Source: UBA2287 sp037442025
GTDB taxonomy: Bacteria > Bacteroidota > Bacteroidia > Bacteroidales > Tenuifilaceae
Assembly (NCBI GenBank): GCA_037442025.1
Contig: JBBIRB010000052.1
Span: 1 to 17,791, forward strand
Length of the DNA: 17,791 nt
Reading direction: 5' to 3'
In this document: positions 14,150 to 17,791 of the stretch, piece after piece
Numbering within the stretch: position 1 is the stretch's first letter
Layout: each line of letters opens with the position of its first letter
Position numbers and translations under genes: made by a program
The notes under the pieces: model-generated
Database searches by the model: none
What the model was told of the DNA's origin: nothing
What the model saw: only the letters and a program-made list of their open reading frames with translations

Positions 14150-14869
14150 TTATTCTGCATGAATCATATTGTGGAAAACGTTGGTAACATCGTCGTCGTC
14201 CTCAAGTTTTTCAATGAGCTTATCCACATCAGCAGCTTCTTCGGCTGTGAGGGTTTTGGTTTCGTTGGGAATGCGTTCGAAGCGGAACGATTTAATGGCG
14301 AAGCCATTCTCTTCGAGGTACTTTTGAATGGGCCCAAAACTGGTGAATTCTGCAAAAATCATAATGGTATCGTCTTCGGCAAAAACTTCCTCAACACCAT
14401 AGTCAATCAGTTCCAGTTCCAATTCCTCAACATTTACTCCCGCTTTCATTTCAACCTGAAATGAGCACTTGCGCTCGAAAAGGTAGTCGAGCATTCCGGT
14501 AGTTCCCAATGTTCCGTTGTACTTGGTAAAGTAGCTGCGTACGTTGGCAACGGTGCGGGTAGGATTGTCGGTAGCTGTTTCAATTACAATAGCAATTCCA
14601 TGTGGTGCTTTCCCTTCGTATACCAGCTCCTTGTAATCCTTCTGGTCCTTTTCGGTTGCCTTTTTTATTGCCCTTTCAACTGTCTCTTTAGGCATGTTCT
14701 CGGAACGGGCATTTTGAATTACTAACCGTAAGCGAGGATTTGTGTCGGGATCGCCGCCTCCGCTTTTGGCAGCCATGGTTATTTCGCGACCCAAACGGGT
14801 GAAAACCCGTGCCATATTACCCCAGCGTTTAAATTTTCGTGCTTTGCGATATTCGAATGCTCTTCCCAT
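14150..14869 (-). CDS. yebC: YebC/PmpR family protein (TACO1-like)
   Basis: A 239-residue member of the YebC/TACO1 family. These were annotated as DNA-binding regulators, and some members are reported to help ribosomes translate difficult stretches such as polyproline. It opens MGRAFEYRKARKFKRWGNMA, which I recognise as the Bacteroidetes variant of the usual N-terminal segment. It continues with VFTRLGREITMAAKSGGGDP, NPRLRLVIQNARSENMPKET, ERAIKKA and YEGKAPHGIAIVIETATDN, then the acidic C-terminal region DKLIEKLEDDDDVTNVFHNM. All three domains are present at normal length. A TAnnTTTG element lies about 27 bases upstream. It is in the same direction as the helicase behind it, with an 82-base gap. 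Confidence 0.96.
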   Translation of the reverse strand: MGRAFEYRKARKFKRWGNMARVFTRLGREITMAAKSGGGDPDTNPRLRLVIQNARSENMPKETVERAIKKATEKDQKDYKELVYEGKAPHGIAIVIETATDNPTRTVANVRSYFTKYNGTLGTTGMLDYLFERKCSFQVEMKAGVNVEELELELIDYGVEEVFAEDDTIMIFAEFTSFGPIQKYLEENGFAIKSFRFERIPNETKTLTAEEAADVDKLIEKLEDDDDVTNVFHNMIHAE

Positions 14870-14895
14870 TTCTATTGTTTTTAATTAGCGTGCCA

Positions 14896-14903
14896 CAAAA
14901 TTA
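14896..14903 (-). promoter_or_regulatory. -7 promoter element for yebC
   Basis: TAATTTTG on the minus strand fits TAnnTTTG, about 27 bases before the ATG at 14869, so yebC is probably transcribed on its own as well as from the helicase. Confidence 0.5.
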
Positions 14904-14951
14904 TTAAACATTCTTTTTGGTTGTCCAAAAACGAGCGTTTTTTTAATGCAC

Positions 14952-16199
14952 CTAGCGTTTCTTCCGTTTCTTTTTCTTTTCTTCCCGTTCCTTTTGCGAT
15001 GCTTCGGCCTCTATCATCAGGCTTTTCCAGTCGGTTTCAGGAGCCATTGAAAAATCGATGGTGTTTGAATATTCCTTTTGGTCAATTTCGAGCACGTTGA
15101 TTGGTTTGCCCAAGTTATTCTCAATTTCGGTCAGAATCGGTTTTTCCTCGGAACTGCAAAACGAAACGGCATTTCCACGCTTCGTTCCCCGGCCCGTACG
15201 GCCAACTCTGTGAACATAGTTTTCGGCCTTATTGGGCAGGTCGTAGTTTACCACATAATCAACATTCGGAATATCGAGCCCTCGGGCACTCACATCGGTT
15301 GCAATAAGCACCCTGTTTTTGCCCGATTTAAAGTTTTCCATTACGTTCTCTCGCTCGTCCTGCACCTTGTCGCCATGAATGGTTTGGCTGGCAATACCTG
15401 CCCTTTCAAGAGCCTTACTTACCCTTTCGGCCCTTATTTTGGTGCGCACAAATACAATTATTTTGCTCTCAGGATTCTCGTTAATAACCCTTTCGAGGAA
15501 GAAACGCTTGTCGTCCATGGCAATGTGAGCCACCGAGTGCGAAATGTTTTTCGAAACCGGGTCGTGAGCCGACATGTGTATGCGGACCGGATAACGAACC
15601 AGCGAGTATGCAAGTGTTTTCAGGTTTTCGTTTATGGTGGCCGAAAAGAACAGGGTTTGCCTTCGCTTGGGCATGGCCCGAACCATTTCCTGTATGTCTT
15701 TGAGGAAACCCAATTCCAGCATTCTATCGGCCTCGTCGAGCACAAGTACCTTCAGCTTGTTTACAAACAAGTTGCCTTTGCACATCAGGTCGAACATGCG
15801 GCCGGGGGTTGCCACCAGTATGTCTACTCCCTTTTCAATTTGGGTAATTTGTCCCCTTTGTTCAACACCACCTATTACGCATAGTACTTTAACACTCGTT
15901 TTTGCGGATAGACTTTTCATCACATCGACAATTTGCAGGGCCAGCTCGTGGGTGGGAACCATTACTACGCAGCTAATCCCTTCGGGCTCCTTAAATTTTT
16001 TACTTTCGTGAATCAGGTGTATGATGGGAATGGCAAAAGCGGCAGTTTTTCCGGTACCGGTTTGGGCAATGGCCAGCACATCTTCGCCTTTAAGAATGGG
16101 CGTAATGGCTTTAAACTGTATGTCGGTAGGGCGCTTAAATCCCATACTTTCAATATTCTGCTTCAGTGCGGGTGCTAAGTTGTACTTTTCGAACTTCAT
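14952..16199 (-). CDS. rhlE: DEAD-box ATP-dependent RNA helicase, RhlE-like
   Basis: Unwinds RNA duplexes using ATP, typically in ribosome assembly or RNA decay. The 415-residue protein has all core motifs: Q motif GFKRPTDIQ (20-28), motif I AQTGTGKT (45-52), GG at 110-111, TPGR (131-134), DEAD (155-158), SAT (186-188), then IVFVRT, RGLDIPNVDYVVNYDLP and HRVGRTGRG. Motif Ia reads PTHELA (82-87) in place of the usual PTRELA. After the two RecA domains comes a short tail ending in a lysine/arginine-rich run (EREEKKKKRKKR), probably for RNA binding. No DbpA or CsdA-type RNA-binding domain is present, which favours the RhlE group. The exact subfamily is less certain than the family. Confidence 0.95.
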   Translation of the reverse strand: MKFEKYNLAPALKQNIESMGFKRPTDIQFKAITPILKGEDVLAIAQTGTGKTAAFAIPIIHLIHESKKFKEPEGISCVVMVPTHELALQIVDVMKSLSAKTSVKVLCVIGGVEQRGQITQIEKGVDILVATPGRMFDLMCKGNLFVNKLKVLVLDEADRMLELGFLKDIQEMVRAMPKRRQTLFFSATINENLKTLAYSLVRYPVRIHMSAHDPVSKNISHSVAHIAMDDKRFFLERVINENPESKIIVFVRTKIRAERVSKALERAGIASQTIHGDKVQDERENVMENFKSGKNRVLIATDVSARGLDIPNVDYVVNYDLPNKAENYVHRVGRTGRGTKRGNAVSFCSSEEKPILTEIENNLGKPINVLEIDQKEYSNTIDFSMAPETDWKSLMIEAEASQKEREEKKKKRKKR

Positions 16200-16272
16200 C
16201 TTTTTTCCTTTGTTATCTCAAAATAAATTTTGGTATGGTTGTTTCAACTGAACCATTAATGCGCTTAACCTG

Positions 16273-16280
16273 CAAAGTTA
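16273..16280 (-). promoter_or_regulatory. -7 promoter element for the helicase gene
   Basis: TAACTTTG on the minus strand fits TAnnTTTG, giving a leader of about 70 bases before the ATG at 16199. Long leaders are common on cold- or stress-responsive helicase genes, but no structure stands out here. Confidence 0.5.
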
Positions 16281-16353
16281 AACTATTTCCCTAATGAATG
16301 TCGATTTCACCAAAAAGAAAGGTCTCTCAACTGCCGTAAAATAAACGAGCATA

Positions 16354-16381
16354 GCCCAGCATGGGCGCAATGTGTTAACAC
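16354..16381. repeat. Two short palindromes in the helicase-DUF6263 gap
   Basis: GCCCA-GCA-TGGGC (16354-16366) is followed by the perfect 10-base palindrome GTGTTAACAC (16372-16381). Both lie in the 457-base noncoding stretch 16200-16656. Apart from these, the helicase promoter and the 80-base repeat, I see nothing else there. Confidence 0.5.
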
Positions 16382-16460
16382 CTCCCTTCAAATATTCTTG
16401 GTGGAAATTGCCGCTTCATAAATTCGACGACCCGATAATTCGCATTCTTCTCTTAGCAGC

Positions 16461-16540
16461 TTTTTTTGCTGTAGAAAAAAAGTAAGAGCCCGTGCGGCTT
16501 GAGCACTTAAACCAGGAACGACTTTTTATCGGTCCTTAGT
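16461..16540. repeat. Dispersed repeat, copy 2 (80 bases)
   Basis: Aligns without gaps to 12406-12485 in the same orientation, 69 of 80 identical by my count. The poly-T/GCTG/poly-A start can form a weak hairpin, and the end reads TTTTTATCGG followed by TTAGT. CCGATAA at 16432-16438 may be a decayed inverted end, which would make this a deletion derivative of the element at 12203-12480. Confidence 0.8.
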
Positions 16541-16613
16541 GATTAGTTCATTCAATTCACAAACTTTTATAAAATCTTTTCAATTTCACCCCTTGCAATC
16601 GTTTTAAAATTCC

Positions 16614-16621
16614 CATTTTTG
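16614..16621 (+). promoter_or_regulatory. Possible promoter of the DUF6263-like gene
   Basis: CATTTTTG is one base off TAnnTTTG, and a TTG at 16593-16595 lies 18 bases upstream, close to the expected -33 spacing. It overlaps the in-frame GTG at 16621 and so supports the later ATG at 16657. Confidence 0.4.
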
Positions 16622-16656
16622 TGATCCCAAAATTTAAAACTAAAAAACAACAAAAA

Positions 16657-17571
16657 ATGAAAAAAGCAGCAAATCTTATCCTTTTCTTTGCCCTATCGGT
16701 GGGCGTTATGGCCAATCCGTTTACCCTACGTTTAAACCCTAGCAACGGCCAGGTTTACAATTTCCGTACTGAAACCAACCAAACCATTACCCAAACGGTA
16801 CAGGGAATGCAGCAGGTTACCCAACAGAACCAGCTGGTTGAGTTCAGAATGGAGGTGCTCGGCCGCGATGCAGCCGCTAATTTTGTTACCAACATTGTAT
16901 ATACCCGCTTTGCAGCCAAAATTGTTGCTGCTGGTCAGGAGCTCTCGTTCGACTCAAATATCGATAAAACTTCGCAAATGCCCCAGTTTGGAGCGTTTGC
17001 TGCCATGATTGGTAAAAGTACGAAGGCCACCTTCTCCCCACTGGGCCATGTGGTGAGCGTTGAGGGCGTTGAGCAGCTGTTCGAGGAAATTCTGAACTCC
17101 GTTTCGGGCGGTAACGAAATGGTAAAGCAGCAAATGAAAGCCATGATGGGCGACAACTTTAGCACCGATGCCATGAAGCAGATGATTAAAGCTGGCTCGT
17201 TCAGCTACCCCGAAAAGGATGTAGCCATTAACGATACGTGGAGCAGCAGCGAAACGGTTAAGAATATGGTAACCCTCAATGTAACCACCAGTTACACCCT
17301 TAAGCAGGCCAATGCCGGCGAAGCAACCATTGCCCACACGGCAACACTAACCACCCCTCCGGGCTCGAAAATGACCGTAATGGGAACCGAAATGGCTGTG
17401 GCCATGTTTGGCACCCTGGAGGGCACAAGCCAAGTAGATTTAAGCAACGGAATGAGCAAAAGTTCGCTAACCAAACAGAACATAAACGGCTCCATTACAG
17501 CCAGCTTTGGTGGCCAAACCATGAACATTCCAATTACCATTGTATCGGAAATAAAGGTTACTCTTTTATAG
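16657..17571 (+). CDS. Exported DUF6263-like protein of unknown function
   Basis: A 304-residue protein starting MKKAANLILFFALSVGVMAN. The basic start, hydrophobic run and a plausible cleavage after VMA near residue 19 make a Sec signal peptide, so it is likely periplasmic. There is no lipobox Cys. The mature part opens LRLNPSNGQVYNFRTETNQ, then repeats of polar beta-strand-like sequence (TQTVQGMQQVTQQNQLVEFRM, FSPLGHVVSVEG, SYPEKDVAINDTWSS). These resemble the family in which a large-scale 'unit of thirst for hydrophobic strands' measures as DUF6263; I assign that by recall of pattern, not by search. An Met/Lys/Gln-rich segment MVKQQMKAMMGDNFSTDAMK lies mid-protein. An in-frame GTG at 16621 overlaps the probable promoter and would place 12 charged residues before the signal peptide, so the ATG is preferred. 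Function is unknown. Confidence 0.75.
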   Translation: MKKAANLILFFALSVGVMANPFTLRLNPSNGQVYNFRTETNQTITQTVQGMQQVTQQNQLVEFRMEVLGRDAAANFVTNIVYTRFAAKIVAAGQELSFDSNIDKTSQMPQFGAFAAMIGKSTKATFSPLGHVVSVEGVEQLFEEILNSVSGGNEMVKQQMKAMMGDNFSTDAMKQMIKAGSFSYPEKDVAINDTWSSSETVKNMVTLNVTTSYTLKQANAGEATIAHTATLTTPPGSKMTVMGTEMAVAMFGTLEGTSQVDLSNGMSKSSLTKQNINGSITASFGGQTMNIPITIVSEIKVTLL

Positions 17572-17672
17572 AGCAGTTGTAGAAAAAACGGAACAATTTT
17601 TGACCAAAACGCAATTTCAATTGTTTAAACATTACTTAACATTTGCATTAGCAAACCAAATTGCCATATATT

Positions 17673-17680
17673 TACCTTTG
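17673..17680 (+). promoter_or_regulatory. -7 promoter element for the gene at 17730
   Basis: TACCTTTG fits TAnnTTTG, with the ATG 50 bases downstream. It lies in the 158-base gap after the DUF6263-like gene, implying separate transcription. Confidence 0.55.
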
Positions 17681-17729
17681 GCACTAAATAACAATACCCA
17701 AATATGTTTAACTTAATAACCAAACGCTT

Positions 17730-17791
17730 ATGAAAATGAAAAATTTACTTCGAACAGCGGCTCTAACCGCTGCAACCCTGCTGCTCTGGAC
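17730..17791 (+). CDS. Start of an exported protein, cut by the window edge
   Basis: Only 20 full codons are visible, MKMKNLLRTAALTAATLLLW. The two lysines and Arg followed by a hydrophobic alanine/leucine run look like a Sec signal peptide. A second Met at residue 3 could be the true start. A -7 promoter element 50 bases upstream and the same orientation as the preceding exported protein support a real gene. The product cannot be identified. Confidence 0.6.
   Translation, partial: MKMKNLLRTAALTAATLLLW

Noticed and set aside
15078..15884. 268-residue plus-strand open frame inside the helicase gene
   Set aside because: It is fully antisense to a gene with all DEAD-box motifs; its length reflects codon bias (few stops in that frame), not a real protein.

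Overview
The window looks like chromosomal DNA from an anaerobic or fermentative member of the Bacteroidetes, probably the order Bacteroidales or Marinilabiliales. Four things point there. Most genes lack a Shine-Dalgarno site and start behind AT-rich leaders. At least ten copies of the TAnnTTTG -7 promoter element typical of this phylum lie at sensible distances upstream of genes. Two ferredoxin-linked 2-oxoacid oxidoreductases are present. The YebC and DEAD-box proteins read like those of this phylum. Species cannot be named from the sequence alone.

Layout. 1-2911 (-) is pyruvate:ferredoxin oxidoreductase, cut by the window edge. 3078-3764 (-) is trmD. 3928-4769 (+) is a two-gene unit of an arsenate-reductase-like protein that has lost all its catalytic cysteines, followed by a YjbQ-family protein. 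4930-7163 (+) is iorA-iorB, closed by a 17-bp-stem terminator that also faces the next operon. 7260-10364 (-) is glpD-glpK, with a DeoR-family regulator (glpR) divergent at 10541-11311 (+). 11335-12135 (-) is a TcdA-type E1-like enzyme. 12203-12480 is a degenerate mobile-element relic with inverted ends. 12526-12598 is tRNA-Lys(CTT). 12890-13984 (+) is a DUF2007-Usp-Usp protein. 13992-14148 is a fold-back MITE-like repeat abutting the yebC stop. 14150-14869 (-) is yebC, 14952-16199 (-) is an RhlE-like helicase, 16461-16540 is a second copy of the repeat tail seen at 12406-12485, 16657-17571 (+) is a secreted DUF6263-like protein, and 17730 onward (+) is the start of another exported protein.

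How the genes fit together. PFOR and IorAB both pass electrons from 2-oxoacids to ferredoxin, from pyruvate and from aryl-pyruvates respectively, which fits amino-acid and sugar fermentation. GlpD and GlpK convert glycerol through glycerol-3-phosphate to dihydroxyacetone phosphate, with a local repressor; no glycerol facilitator gene is in view. TrmD, TcdA, tRNA-Lys, YebC and the helicase belong to translation and RNA metabolism.

I found no convincing undescribed multigene system, CRISPR array or defence island. The best leads are the cysteine-less ArsC-like protein next to yjbQ, a nested inverted-repeat operator candidate between glpD and glpR, the cysteine-rich C-terminal region of the TcdA-like protein, and two families of dispersed repeats.
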